From Benincasa hispida (lineage: Eukaryota > Streptophyta > Magnoliopsida > Cucurbitales > Cucurbitaceae), in the NCBI RefSeq assembly GCF_009727055.1, contig NC_052349.1, forward strand, positions 32,135,997 to 32,199,996: a stretch of DNA of 64,000 bases, read 5' to 3'. The translations under genes were made by a program, and so were the position numbers. Of the stretch, positions 1 through 12,529 are shown in pieces. Numbering within the stretch: position 1 is the stretch's first letter; every line of letters starts with the position of its first letter. The notes beneath the pieces were generated by a model, which had not been told where the DNA came from, did no database searches, and was given only the letters and a program-made list of their open reading frames with translations.

Positions 1-1326
1 GAGATCCCTTATAGATACGTTTGTTACAAATTTAATATTTTAATCAAAATCAATTTAATTCTATTAAACTGAATTAAAAGATTAAACATATTTCTAATCA
101 TATTAGAAATATTGTGAACATAGGTCTAATGGTGTAATCAATTTTAAACTGTTTAAAAAAGATTTAAAATATGTTAGCATGCAACTCTTTATTATAGATT
201 TTAATTCTAATTTCATTTAACTTATAACCATTATAAAGATTAAATGAAATAATTAAAACCTAATCATGTGTCTAACGACACACTTTAAAAAAATTATAAC
301 GATTGTAATTTACTCAAGTAGTGTCATGCATCATGCAATCATTTTTTCATTATATTACATACATAGCAATTATATAATAAGGTATTGAAAAATAAACAAC
401 ATCCATTCATACATCTAAACTATAATTATAATATTTATAGTATAAATGATGCATGAAAATGTCATTTATGAATGCATACATACTTTATAGCATTTATATA
501 ATATGATGCATGAGCATGCTTAATTAAATCATGCAATCTTATAATATAACATTTATATTAAATGATGCATGAATAAATGTATATCCTATGATGGGATTTT
601 TCTATATGACATATATATAATAATAAAATCAACCATACATCACATGGATAATTAAAAGCAACAATTTGGACTAGGATTGGCTTCCTAAAATATTTAAAAA
701 ATTAATATAGCATTTGTATTAATTTAATTAAACAAAAAAACTTCTTATTACAAATAATAATTAAAACTTGAAGAAAAACCGCTATTGGACCGCCTAGAAC
801 CAACTGTCAGTCTTGATCGGTCCAATTAATGTGCGCCTCACACTTCGAGCATCGTAACCTCCCCGCTAGTATTGCGACATTGGCATTCTTCAATTCGCAT
901 AGAAGCGCTTACAGTGTCGTGACGCTCCATGCAGTATTACAACGCTGCAATTGGAGCATTACAATTCTGAGGGTTTTGCCTTATAGTGCCAGGCTAGCAT
1001 TGCAACGCTGCCCTGACGCTGTAAAGCAATTTCCTCGCTTTTTTTCGTCTGTTCAACCGAAATTGACCAAATCTGCTTCGTTTTCCACCAAATTAAAGTC
1101 AGAACCTTGATCACGATCGATAAGGACAACAAATACAGAGTCGATAGAATAATTATGTCTAAAATAATGGGCCCTTTACATACCGAATAAAAAATTCAAT
1201 AGAATTCTAAAAGACCAATCCCAAAAACACATTCAACATTCATAATGCAGAATTATAAACCCACCATTACTCTGAACTGATTTCGAAAACTAAAATTGAG
1301 ACTCAAAACCACACTCTGATACCAAT
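1..1326 (-). mobile_element. Copia element: leader region next to the 5' LTR (partial)
   Basis: Read on the minus strand this is the untranslated leader between the primer-binding site and the coding part of a copia element. The same landmarks occur in the inner element at 40600-41890: repeated GATGATGCATGAA-type runs, a 'cctatgatggga' stretch, then a repeat-rich GC-richer patch before the primer-binding site. Positions 829-1110 are open in one frame, but this is repeat-like (GCATTACAACGCTG-type units) and resembles no protein I know. The rest of the element lies left of the window. No gag or pol is visible here. Confidence 0.6.
1313..1326 (-). other. Copia primer-binding site (minus strand)
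   Basis: The plus strand reads ACTCTGATACCAATT, the reverse complement of the TTGGTATCAGAGT type of primer-binding site used by plant copia elements (complementary to initiator tRNA-Met). It sits directly beside the LTR, as expected for a 5' LTR on the minus strand. Confidence 0.7.
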
Positions 1327-2943
1327 TAAAAAGGCATGTGACCATCCCCAGTGGAAGCGATCTTTATCCCAATTTAATTTTACAGAAGTATACAATTTAC
1401 AAAGGACGAAAACATGGATCTACATTCTAAAACAACATGTGATTTTCACATAATTAAGAGGAAATAAAAGGGTGGAAGAACACTCACTTTTGAAGACCAA
1501 ATTATCTTCACGTATCCTTTCCCAGTGATCAGTACAAACAATTTGAGCTCTTTGAAGAAACTCACAAATGCATCAACAATTCTTCAAGAATTCAGACACC
1601 ACCACGCGGCAACCTTAATATTCTCAAGGCTGAGAACTGACCGAGAGTGTGTGGGCTTCAAAAATTAATTTTTGGAAAAGGGGGAGGAGTAATCTCTTGA
1701 GAGAGAAATTTTCCAGAGTTCTATTTGGAAGAGCTTGTCTGTCTTTCGTACATCTGAGAAGCGAGAAGAAGAAGAAGAAAATCTCAACCCTCTTTCCCAC
1801 AAACGCACGTAAAGGAGAGAAAAGGGGAGAGATTTATTCCCTTATAATTAATTTAATCTAAAACCAATCTTAAATTTTAAATTAATTAATTAATTAATTA
1901 ATTATATATATATACATACACATATATATATATATATATATAAAACCATATGTTATATCTAATATAACACGTAACCTATAATTTTTATCATATATCATAC
2001 AATATAACCTATAGATTATTATTATCTCATTTAAGCTATAGAACTTAATATAAATCACATTCATATAATTAATATTTGAGTCATATTCAATATTTATTTC
2101 TCTCAAATAAAACTTTGTACTAAAATGTATCATATACATTATATTAATTATATCTCATATAATTAATTCCCTTTATTAATTTGAACAATTCAAATTAATC
2201 AAGCATTAATTCGATTCTCATTAATCCTAATTGAGTTAACATGGGGACCTTATGGACCTATAGATTAAAGTTCCAATAGTACATGATTAATTAATTAAGC
2301 TCTTCAATTAAATTAACCAACTTTCATTAACTGTCGGTCACTCCACTAAGTACCGATAGTTGCACTCTTCACACTTGAGATATATTTTCATGTCCATTGA
2401 ATATAACCAATCAACGATGCATTGACCCTTCACAAATTGCTTGTAAGTACAACTTGATCGAAATTACCATTTTGCCCATGTAGTTACATCTAACTCCATA
2501 TGTACCACTGATCCCTCTAATCAACAATAAATTATAGTCGAACTATAATCAAACCTCTCTTAAGCCAGCAGAAAGTGTGACGCCACATTGTTCAAGCCCC
2601 AAAATCAGCCCTTAAGGGAGAAAGTTCTCTACTTACCCTAACAATAGGGAATGAGTGAATTCCTTCTTATCTAGTTGCGTTCCTAACTCCCCAATCAAAC
2701 GAATCCCCAAAATGATAGGCATATTAAGTCGGCAAAACTGGCCATTCTCACCCATGTAAATCAAAGGACCGCCTTCATAGGTAGGAGTTCACAACTCACT
2801 CAGGATTTAGGTCAAGTCACCTATGGTCATCTTGATGAATGTACGCCTCTTTTAACAATGGTGATATTTAAAGAAACTATTCACTTTGTGGTCCGGTCTT
2901 ATACAAACTCTTTGCATAGAATACCTCTGCTCACACGTCTCTA
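1327..2943 (-). repeat. Copia 5' LTR, truncated
   Basis: This LTR matches, in long stretches, the inner-element LTR at 41892-43923 (shared runs such as GGGGACCTTATGGACCT and the 'cccccaatcaaacgaatcc' type region). It lies next to the primer-binding site, so it is the 5' LTR of the element at the window's left edge. It stops at about 2943, where another LTR family begins, so its outer end is lost. It includes a (TA)n microsatellite at about 1903-1942. Confidence 0.65.
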
Positions 2944-4262
2944 TTGGTGTTGACATTACACAAGCAGAAGAAATTCAGGATCTTAATCACTCTAATTACA
3001 TTAATTTTAGAATACAAGCATCCATGTTCATAGCAAAATAATAGGGTTTTTGAAAAATACTTTTGAATAACTCTTCTAGTTGCTCTAAATCTAGCTACAA
3101 TCTCTTCTTAAAGATTGTAGACCACCACAAGATCTTTCCTACTATTCTCTTGACCCTTAGATTGAATGGTAAGATCAGAAATGAGAGTTAATTTAAGAGA
3201 AAAAAAATTCAGATTTGGAGTGCTTTGATGTGTTGAAGAAAGAAAACCAATTTTCTCTTCAATTTTTCATTTGCATGACCATAATCTCAACAGATTAAGC
3301 ATCTCCTTTATACAAACCTACATGCAATCTCATTACATGAGAGGTTGACACCACAAGCACACTTTTGAGTGGAAATTGGAGGTGGATCAAGTGGAAAAAT
3401 CTCAAATTTTTTTTTTAAAAAAAATTATATTGATTTTTCTTTAAAAATCAAATCAATTTCAAATTTCAAATTTCAAATTTCAAATTTTAAAATGAATTAA
3501 AAAAATATCAATTCACTAATTAATATTTATATAAAAGAATTAATTTTGAATTATAAATAATTAATTAAACAATTTAATTAATCAATTAATTTAGTACCAA
3601 ATATTAAATTAATATAACACCTATTTCAAACATGAATCCTTGTTCATGTAATTCATATTTAAATCATATTTAAATATTTTCAAACTCTCCAATTTCGTTT
3701 AATTCGATAATTAGACGTTTAATTAAATCGTATATAATTAATAATGTCCGTAAACTAAATTTGAATGTTTCAAATTTTCTCATCACGCTATTCTAAGATT
3801 TAGTCCATTTATGAGCTAGTAAGGGGACTTAATTGATCTACAGATCATGAGCTCCAATGATCTGATATTAAATGACTAAATTCTTTTAACCGAATTAACC
3901 AACATTCGTTAACTACAGGGTCACTCCACTAAAATCCAGTAGCTGCACTCTGCTCATTGTAGATATATATCTATCCACTTGATTTAACCATGATTAGTAA
4001 GTCGATCCTTCATAAGTTGTTCATATTTACAGCTGGGCCAAAATTACCGTTTTATCCCAATAAAACATGTTGTTCCTGAAGTATCCACTAATCTACTAAA
4101 GAACAATTGGTTTATGGTCTTACTAATGAACCAAGTCCCTCTTAGTCATAGAGAGAGTGGAGCCCCTTGTTCAAGACTAGGAGTCAATACTTAAGAGAAC
4201 AATCTATCTACTATCCCTAAAGTAGGTAGGAGTGAACTCATCTTGCAGGACTATGTCCCTAG
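2944..4262 (-). repeat. Truncated LTR, same family as the outer copia element
   Basis: It begins with GGTGTTGACA, the reverse complement of the TGTCAACACC that closes the LTR at 28332-30184, and follows that LTR's order backwards (CACTCTAATTACAT, then the dispersed A/T-rich core, then 'gagggtggagcccct'). It breaks off at about 4262 inside the 'ctatgtccctag' stretch, where a second LTR of the family starts. It is a remnant with no coding part attached. Confidence 0.6.
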
Positions 4263-6245
4263 TGATATAATAAATTAACATGCAATAGAAGCAACCAGAG
4301 TCAATAAGCACTCTAATTACACTTAATTTAAGTTCTAAAAAGCATGCAATACATATTTTCTCAGAAAAGAGTTTCAAGAAGACAAACCTTTGAAGAATCC
4401 TCCAAATCCAAGTTGCTATCCACGAATTCTCAGCTTCAAATCCTTAGTGAACCACCAAGAGATCTTCACTACTATTCTCAACTTGAATTTGAGTGGTGGA
4501 ATTCAAGAATGAAGGGAATGGTGAAGGGAATGGTGTGAGTTTGAGAGAAGAAAAAATTCTGCGGAAATTCATAACTTCCAGCTAAATTCTTCCTTTAGCC
4601 ATGAAATTGAAGAGTTTTATCACTTTTGTTCATGCAAGCACTGATAGAATAATCCAATTGACACTTCAATTGGAAGAGTTTAGTGGGCTAGGTGGTAGAA
4701 CTATGTGTAAACACATCAAATTTTCCAAAACTTGGAAAATTCCACTATGTATTAATTTTCAATTTTCATTTTACTTAATTCAAAAATTCAAAAATCCAAT
4801 TTCTGAATTTGAATAAAAAATTTGAAAATTAATTTTATTTTACTTAATTTTACAAATTTAATTAATTAAACATTAATTTAATATCAAATATTAAATTAAT
4901 CAAACACCTAATTTTAAACATGAATCCTATTTATGTAATTAATATTTAAATATTATAAATTCTCCAATTTCGTTTAATTTCAATAAATTAAACATTTAAT
5001 TATATCAAATATAATTATTCAAATCCTGATTTGAAATTAGTTCAAATTCAAACCCTAATTTACAATTTGAACACTTCAAATTGAAACCCTAAATTCTATT
5101 TGAATGTTTCAAATCAAAATTCAATTTGAACACTTCAAATTGAAATCATTTCAAATTCACTTAATCTACTAATCCAAGGTGTTCATATTTTACAAGCTAG
5201 TAGAGAGACCTTATGAACCTACAGATCATGAGCTCGATCAATTTGAGATTAGTTGGCTAAACTCTTTAGACCGAATTAATCAATATTCGTTAATTACAGA
5301 GTCACACCACTATAGCTCGATATTTGCACTCTCCTCACTATAGATATATTTGTGTCCACTTGATTTAACCATAATTAGTAATTTGACCCTCCACAGGTTG
5401 TTCATAATAACGACTGGGTCAAATGTTGTTTTACCCCGAAATTATATCTTGCTTCTTAAGTTCCACTGATCCTCTAATGAACAATTAGTTATGGTCCAAT
5501 CACTAAACCGAATCTCTCTCGGACTTATGAGAGGGTAGGACCCCTTGTTCAAGACGTGGATTCAGCACTTAAGAAAACAATCTTTCTCCTATCCCTAAAT
5601 CAGGTAGGCGTGAATTACATTTTGCACCCTATGTCCCTAGCTATCTACCCGGTCTTACTCATAAAATGAGAGGCTTATTGAGCCAGCACTGTTGAGCCAA
5701 CCTTCACCTATGCAAATCCAAGGATAATCTCGAATAAACAGGAGTTCATAGTTAACTCCGGATTAAGATCGAGTTACCTAGATCATCTATGCGAAATAGT
5801 CTGCCTTAAACGTAAACAATGTTATAAAGTAAGAGTGACTTGTTTCTTGGTCCAGTCTTATGCAAACTCATTACATAGGACGCTCCCACTCCTCATGTCA
5901 ATACATGAATGAATCAGGATCACTTCGTTTATAGCACCTTACAAAAAATTTAAGAACTACAGAGTGAGCTGCATCCGATAGTGTTACCAGAATAAGGTAC
6001 CCAACCTTATTCATAGACTATAGATCATTTTGGCTATTTACTCAAACTTGATCCATCTTTATGTCTCTACATATAGTTCAAGCATTCATAAAATAGCCAT
6101 AGATCTTGGTTTATTGGATTTAGTCTTTATAAGTGCAATTTACATATTCAACAACTTTATTGAATAAATGTCAAATAATATCTTTATTGATAATAGAAAA
6201 TGTTTAACTTCACAAACTGTGAGTTTTAGGACATACAATCCAACA
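4263..6245 (-). repeat. Copia 3' LTR (minus strand), about 1.98 kb
   Basis: A nearly complete LTR of the family also seen at 28332-30184 and 35832-45388. Read on the minus strand it starts TGTTGGATTGTATGTCC at 6245 and is preceded by the purine-rich tract (AAGTGAAAATT), the usual signal for plus-strand priming. Copia RNase H and RT remnants adjoin it at 6246-8165, so this is the 3' LTR of that element. Its far end at 4263 starts with TG as expected. Confidence 0.75.
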
Positions 6246-8165
6246 AATTTTCACTTGGACTAAAACTCCAGTTGATAAACATATATTCAAATATGTACAC
6301 AATTTTTAATGAGAGAATAAATATAGTAAACTAGGGCATTAGATACCCATTATTTCTTCCACTTACCCTAGTTCTAACTGTATCGTATTCCTAGTTCCAC
6401 TAGGTGACCCTCGAACACTTTAGCCAGGAGAGCCTTTATAAATGAATCAACCAAGTTGTCTTGTGAGGCTATCTACATGATGATCACGTCTTCTCTATGT
6501 ACAATCTCTCTAATAAGATGGTAGTTGCGCTCAATGTGTTTCCCACGCTTATGGCTTCTAGGTTCCTTTGAGTTAGCAACCGCTCCACTGTTATCACAAT
6601 ATAGGGTGATCGGCAGGTGCATATTTGGAACTACTTCCAAATTTGTCAAGAACTTGCGTAGCCACACTACTTCTTTAACTGCTTCGCTTGCAGCTACATA
6701 CTCAGCTTCCGTTGTGGAGTCAACAATACAACTTTGCTTGATACTTCTTCACACTATTGCTCCTCCATTCAAAGTGAAAACTGACCCCGAAGTTGATTTC
6801 CTTGAATCCATATCGGTCTGAAAGTCAGAATCAGTGTATCTAGTAAGGATCAGATCCTTAGCACAATAGACGAACATATAGTCGTTCTCCGAAGATACTT
6901 GAGGATGTTTTTAATGGCAGTCATATGATCATATCCAGATTAGACTGATATCTGTTGACAATTCCAACTGCATAGCATATGTCAGAACGAGTACACAACA
7001 TTGCATACATTAAACTCCCTACTGCTGATGCATACAAAATTCGTTTTATAACCTCAACCTCTTGAGGTATCTTACGACATTGTTCCTTAAACAAATGAAT
7101 TCCATGTCTGAATGGTAACATACCTTTGTTGAAATTTTACATTTTATATCTAAGCAACATCTTGTGTATATAAGATGCTTGTGATAATGCTAAAGTTTTG
7201 TTCTTGCAGTTCCAAACTATTTGGATCCCAAGAACATATTGCGCTTCTCCCAAAACCTTCATTTGGAATTGCGCAACAATTCATCTCTTGACGTCAGCCA
7301 AAAATTCTACCTCATTTCCTATGAGTAGAATATATCAACATACAAAACCAGAAAAGCGACAGTTTTGTTAACAATCTTCTTGTAAACATAATGTTCGTCA
7401 ATATTTTGTTCAAAGCCATAAGATTTGATCGTAGTGTCAAAGCTCATATTCCATGATCGAGATGCTTGTTTTAACCCATAAATAGATCTTTTAAACTTGC
7501 AATCTTTTTTATCTTGACCCTGTTCTATAAACCCTTCTGCTTGAGATATATAGATACTCTCCTCAAGATAGCCATTCAGAAATGTTGTCTTGACATCCAT
7601 TTGCCAAATTTCATAATCATAAAAGGGAGTTATGGATAAGAGTATTCTAATAGACTTTATCATGGCAACCAGAGAGAAGGTTTCTTCATAGCCTACCCCC
7701 TCTCTTTGAGTAAACCCTTTTGCTATAAGCCTAGCCTTGTAGGTCTGTACCTTACCAGCCTGGTCTCATTTTCTCTTGTAGATCCACTTAGAACCGATGT
7801 GTTTTACCCCTTCTAGTTGATCTATAAGATCCCAGACTGAATTGAAGTACATTAACTCCATTTCAAGGTCTATGGCTTTAATCCACTGGTCTTTATCCAC
7901 ATCTTCCATTGTTTGTTTGAAAGTTAATGGATCCTCTAAGCCATCATCTGGTATGATGACTTAAGTTTCTGTTAAACCCATGTATCGATCAGGCTGTTGC
8001 ACAACCCTCCCACTACATCGAGGCATTTTTAACTCTTGGGAAGGATGTGAAATACTAGTTTCATCAACAACTCTTGTTGATTTATCTGTCGTTTCTTTGG
8101 TCATTTTATCTATTACTAGCCTACTGCGAGGTTGATGATTTTTAATTTGGTTTTTTTTCTAGGAA
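6246..8165 (-). pseudogene. Degraded Ty1/copia pol: linker, reverse transcriptase and RNase H
   Basis: Read right to left, this holds the 3' half of a copia polyprotein. About 7660-8160 carries the post-integrase linker and the start of RT. About 7319-7663 encodes the RT core, with QMDVKTTFLNGYLEE and IYGLKQASRSW. The catalytic YVDD box is damaged (YVDIFYS). About 6921-7121 encodes the thumb region, and 6473-6720 encodes RNase H, with ITLYCDNSGAVANSKEP and HIERNYHLIRE. Stops and frameshifts break every domain, so no product is expected. Gag, protease and integrase are absent; the element is cut off at about 8165. It is related to the elements at 32080-35340 and 37850-40600. Confidence 0.85.
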
Positions 8166-8289
8166 AGTTGCATTTGTCGATACAAATACTTTATCCACCT
8201 GAGAATCATAAAAGAAACCACTTTTCATCTCTTTAGAGTCTCTCTCTAGAATGTTTCATGCTGATCTTCGATCCAATTTTTAGATTAAG

Positions 8290-8850
8290 TGACTCCCCTA
8301 GTTTTACTTTTATCTTTTTCTTTTATTGGTCCAAAATTTCTATAACATATGTATTGACTAGTTGAAATATGTTCAAATTGACACGATCTTACTTGAACAG
8401 ATTTGTTCTATTGGTTGTACAACTTTGTCTTTGAGTTCTAAGGAAGTATGGTCAAATTGGCGGATGAATTTATTAAAAGTACATGGACTAAAATTATACA
8501 TTTTTAAAAATATATAGAACAAAATAGAACAAAATTCAAAATATAACGACTATTGTAGCCTTTGTTATTATTATTGATTAAAATACTTTAATATGCTTAG
8601 AGAATTAGATATTCATTTCTTTCGTTAAATATTTATTTTGCATGATGACAATTTAAAATAAAGAAATTTGGAGGTCATGTTGGTGGAAAAACAATGGAAG
8701 AAAAATAGTACAAATATTTTAGAATTTCTAAAAATTTGAAATTTTATTACAATGACATTAATATTAAAATAAATAAATAACTAAACAAACAAACAAACGT
8801 AGATCGGGCCTGTTTCCTTCCGGTAAGGAACTCTCTTGGGTTTTCTCCTC
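8290..8850. repeat. Dispersed ~430 bp repeat, copy 1
   Basis: First of three copies of an AT-rich unit. Shared landmarks in order are 'cataacat...ttgaa..tgttcaaa', 'gattaaaatactttaatatg', 'gagaattagatattcatttcttt', 'aaataaagaaatttgga', 'tggaagaaaaata', 'tttgaaattttattacaatgac' and 'gtagatcgggcctgtttccttc'. I see no coding capacity and no clear terminal inverted repeats. It could be an LTR fragment or a non-autonomous DNA element. Confidence 0.65.
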
Positions 8851-8867
8851 CAATTGATCCATCTTTA

Positions 8868-9299
8868 AATCCCCTAATTTTAATTTTCTTTTTTTACTGA
8901 TCTAAAATTCTCATAACATCATATTGACTACTTGAACTGTGTTCAAACTAGCAGATGGATTTATTAAAATCTTATGGACTAAAATTACCCATTTGTAAAA
9001 ATACATCGATCAAAATAGAACAAGGAACTATTGTAACCTTTGATTAAAATACTTTAATATGTATTAGAGAATTAGGTATTTATTTCTTTTGTTAAGCATT
9101 TATTTGAGTGGAGACCATTTAAAATAAAGATATTTGGAGTTCATGTTGGTGGTAAACCAACGGAAGAAAAATATTACAAATCTTTTAGAATTTTTAAAAA
9201 TTTGAAATTTTATTACAATGACATTAATATTAAAAAATAAACAAATAAACAAAAAGCATAGATCGGGTTTGTTTCCTTCTCATAAGGAACTCTCTCGGT
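8868..9299. repeat. Dispersed ~430 bp repeat, copy 2
   Basis: Lies directly after copy 1 in the same orientation and keeps the same landmark order, ending in 'gatcgggtttgtttccttc' and 'aaggaactctc'. A T-run follows at 9299-9321. The two copies look like a tandem duplication with moderate divergence. Confidence 0.65.
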
Positions 9300-9330
9300 T
9301 TTTTTTTTTTTTTTTTTTTTCTTTCTCGAA

Positions 9331-10366
9331 TCTTGGATCATTTTTTTAAAGAGGAATTAGAACATAGAATAGATTTTAGGATTTGATTTTGAAAAATGAC
9401 AAAACCAGATTTATGTGGCAATCCACATGACATACACATTGTGACAAATTTTCAAATCTCTGTTTTATCTTTGTCAAGTTCGTAGCTCTTGTTATTGATG
9501 AAATTATAAATACATGGTAAATGTAGAATTATAAACAATGGCAGAGTTCCGTATACAGGGTAATTGTTGTTGTCTTAGTTCTCCAATTTTCCTCTAATCG
9601 ATTCATCTGAAAAACTAAAAATAACCAACCATCTTCCTTAAAATAACTGTCCTTCCAGATTTTACTAGTGTAGTTAACGTTTCAATGAATATTTTATTAT
9701 TAATTTAGATTATGTTTAATCACTTTTCAATATTAATTTAGATTATGTTTAATCATTTTTCAAATTAATCTCACTTGAATTAAATATCCAGATTTTTCTA
9801 CCAAATTTATATTTTAAATATCCATATTTTATCAAATTTCATCTATCTATTCAAATTTTAAACTTCTTCAAATGTTTGAATTGTTTTTCATTATTTTTTA
9901 CATATTCTTAATAAATTAACTGGATATTTTTCATATTTTTTAAGATTTAAATTATTTTGTATATGTTATTAGATTCAATTGTACATATTTCATATTTAGT
10001 CATTATTTTAGCTGATATTTTGATAATACCTGACTTGCCCTTGGTTGGTTCGTCGGAATATTAAATATAGTGTAAATGTAGAGCTTTATTAATAACTAAG
10101 ATATATGTATAGTGTAAGTGGAGAGCTTGATTAATAACCAATATATAAATATGATGTAATTGGAGAGCTTGATTAATAACCAAATTAATCATATTATAAT
10201 ATAATAGATCCAATTTCAAAACTGAAAATAAGCATTATCCCGTAATTTTTGCCCTCTTTTAGAATTTGAATTTATTTTCATATTCAAATTAGATTTTGAT
10301 AACTATTTCATGAATTGATTTAAAATAAACCAATCACTTCCTTATTTTCTCCCCTAATTGATTCAA
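9331..10366. other. AT-rich intergenic DNA with a short tandem triplication
   Basis: I see no gene here. The only clear structure is three tandem copies of a ~42 bp unit at about 10066-10185, each containing 'GTGTAA.TG.AGAGCTT.ATTAATAAC'. Remaining sequence is long A/T runs and short direct repeats such as 'tattaatttagattatgtttaatca' near 9698 and 9733. Confidence 0.5.
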
Positions 10367-10369
10367 ATT

Positions 10370-11092
10370 AATTATCTGTTTTAATTTGATTTAACCACTT
10401 TTAAAAAATATTCAAAATTAATTAATCTTTAATTTGTTTATTACCATTTTGATTTTAATTCATAATATCTTTAAATTTTACATTATTCAATTCGTTTTTT
10501 ATTATTTTAAATTCAGATAAAAAAATTTATCCTGATTAAGATTTTACTTAATATTTCATACATATTATCATTTAACAAACCGTATATTTCATTTAGATTT
10601 GATCATTTTTTGTATTTCTTTAATCACCTTTTATTCATTATCATCTTATTATATTATTATACCATTAATTTGTTTTTTTGACAAACAAATAAGTATTTAT
10701 TTTTGCAGTGTTATTGTTTTTGCTATGCATCTACGATGAGTTAGGCTTCTTTCGTAAGTTTTATGGTTGGAGTTATAAATACAATGTAATTGTTAAAAAT
10801 TAAATGAAAATGAAATTATGAATATTGTGTAATTGTAAATAAGTGAACTCCCTTCTTATTTTTTTATCTCCGAATTATATTTGAATTTATATTTTATTAT
10901 CAAATTAGATTTTATCTAAGTACTTATCAAATTAATCACAATAAACAAAAACTTCATGATTTTTCTCTCATGGCTTGTTGTACTGAAAAAGTAACATGTA
11001 AATGGGAATTCAATTTTAAATGTTTGAAACATGTGTTATGTATGTGTGTGTATATATATATATAATACAATACTATTATTATTATGATTATC

Positions 11093-11126
<34 letters not shown>

Positions 11127-11962
11127 AAATAAGATAACAAAAAACTTTAAATCTCATATTCTTCATCTTCTTCGCTTTGCCACCTCCCTAAAATCTCTTT
11201 TTCTCATTCTCAATCTCATGACTGTGATCGTTGGTTCAACAACCTTTTCTTGAATTCTATCGTCTTAGCTAGCTTTTGACGACCACCCTCGCCAGGTCGC
11301 CGACCTTTTTCGCTCGCATGTAAGTTTTCTATTTTTGTTTCTACTTTGAACATCATTTTCAACAACAATGTTCTAGGATTGATAGTGTTTAAAGTTGGCT
11401 TTCAAGATTCTATGAGCAAAATGATCACATGAAATGGAGACGATGAAACTCTTAACAACTGGTTTGATGTCAAATGCAATCATATTTCAAATAGTCACGT
11501 CATCCTGAAGTTACAATTCCTTCAAATATTTGCTTTCCAACAACTTCATTGGTATAATCAACTTTGCTTTTTCTCACCTTGGAGGAAAACCATCGTTGTA
11601 GACATCCATAAGTTTCTAATGACCCCCACTACCTAGTCGTCATCTTCCCTCACATACATGTGTACTATAGGCAGCTGAAAGCATTAAGAACTATATTGGG
11701 TAATCTTTAATTTTTGCTTCCAGAATGCTTATATATTGTATATTTATGGTTCTAGAATGTTTAAGTATAGTGTATTTATGGTATTCGAGTTGCTTTTGAA
11801 GGAGTGTATCTTTGTATTCTCATTTGTACTTAATTTTGTTATCTTAGGATATTTATGTCATTTACTAATTAGTATTTTCTATTATATAAATTCATTTTGC
11901 TATTTTTATAATTTTGAAACATTTTTGCCATTTTTCAAATGAAACTTTAAAGTTTGTTATTT
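10370..11962 (+). repeat. 1.6 kb duplicated block, copy 1 (carries a dead LRR-kinase fragment)
   Basis: This block is repeated in the same orientation at 48427-50125, 38 kb away. Shared landmarks run in the same order: 'tttgatttaacca', 'ttattatattattataccattaattt', 'acaaacaaata', 'acgagttaggctt', an (ATC)n microsatellite, 'tggttcaacaac' and 'tagctttcgacgacca'-type sequence, the LRR-kinase fragment, then 'tttgtacttaattttgtt'. I see no LTRs or terminal inverted repeats at its edges, so how it moved is unclear. A captured-gene transposon or a segmental duplication both fit. Confidence 0.7.
11375..11640 (+). pseudogene. LRR receptor-like kinase fragment (N-terminal part), copy 1
   Basis: Conceptual translation resembles the N-terminal cap and first repeat of an LRR receptor kinase of the PXC/IRK type: NNNVLGLIVFKVGFQDSM, then an NWFDVKCN cap box, then in another frame LSNNFIGIINFAFSHLG. 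In intact genes of this family the cap reads like DVLGLIVFKADLxDP...CNWxGVKC. A premature stop follows SKMIT, the first cap cysteine is missing and a frameshift separates cap from repeat, so it is dead. No transmembrane or kinase part follows. The same fragment recurs at 49618-49850. Confidence 0.7.
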
Positions 11963-11989
11963 TTCTTGTTAGCCTTTCTTTAAATTAGA

Positions 11990-12440
11990 TATTTCTCCTA
12001 ATTTTACTTTTATCTTTCTTTACTGATCTCAAATTTTCATAACATAATGTAGTTCAAATTTCCATAACATTTGAACTATATTTGTCAATTTAAATATAGT
12101 TCAAATTTCCAAGTTGAAATTTCCATAACATTTGAACTATATTTAAATTGACAGATAGATTTATTAAAAGTTTATGAAATAAAATTGCACATGGACTGTG
12201 GTAACCTTTATCATTATTATTGATTAAAATACTTTAATATGATTAGAGAATTAGATATTTATTTCTTTCGTTAAGTATTTATTTTGAGTGGAAACAATTT
12301 AAAATAAAGAAATTTGGAGTTTAAGTGGGTGGAAAAACAATGGAAGAAAAATAGTGCAAATCTTTTAGAATTTCTAAAAATTTGAAATTTTATTACAATG
12401 ACGTTAATATTGAAAATTAAACAAACAAAAAATGTTAGAT
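11990..12440. repeat. Dispersed ~430 bp repeat, copy 3
   Basis: Third copy of the unit at 8290-9299. It contains an internal duplication: 'atttccataacatttgaacta' occurs at about 12058 and 12118. It also holds a hairpin with 14 bp arms (12070-12083 and 12092-12105). It ends beside the tRNA-Arg terminator, replacing the 'gatcgggcctgtttcc' tail seen in the other copies. Confidence 0.65.
12427..12432 (-). terminator. Pol III terminator of tRNA-Arg
   Basis: Six A on the plus strand, so TTTTTT on the minus strand, 15 bases past the tRNA 3' end. This is the usual RNA polymerase III stop signal. Confidence 0.7.
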
Positions 12441-12447
12441 CTCAATT

Positions 12448-12521
12448 CGACCACAGTGGGAGTCGAACCCACGACCTTTTGATCCGAAGTCAAACGCGCA
12501 AATCCACTGCGCTATGCGGTC
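12448..12521 (-). tRNA. tRNA-Arg (anticodon TCG)
   Basis: The 74-base minus-strand sequence folds into a full cloverleaf. The acceptor stem is GACCGCA with TGTGGTC, with one G-T pair. The D arm is GCGC...GCGC. The anticodon arm is TTTGA-CTTCGGA-TCAAA with anticodon TCG, which reads CGA (Arg). The T arm is GTGGG-TTCGACT-CCCAC. Discriminator base is G; no intron, and CCA is not encoded, as expected for a nuclear gene. B box (GGTTCGACTCC) and A box are intact. Upstream on the minus strand are a CAA just before the gene and a TATA-like tract, both typical of plant tRNA genes; a T6 terminator lies downstream. It appears functional. Confidence 0.96.
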
Positions 12522-12529
12522 CTTTGTGA

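Noticed and set aside
829..1110. Open frame of 93 codons
   Set aside because: Lies in the repeat-rich leader of a copia element; no recognisable domain, and its repeats explain the open frame.
12070..12105. Hairpin with 14 bp arms, considered as a small RNA precursor
   Set aside because: Short, AT-rich, and part of a dispersed repeat; nothing supports a microRNA.
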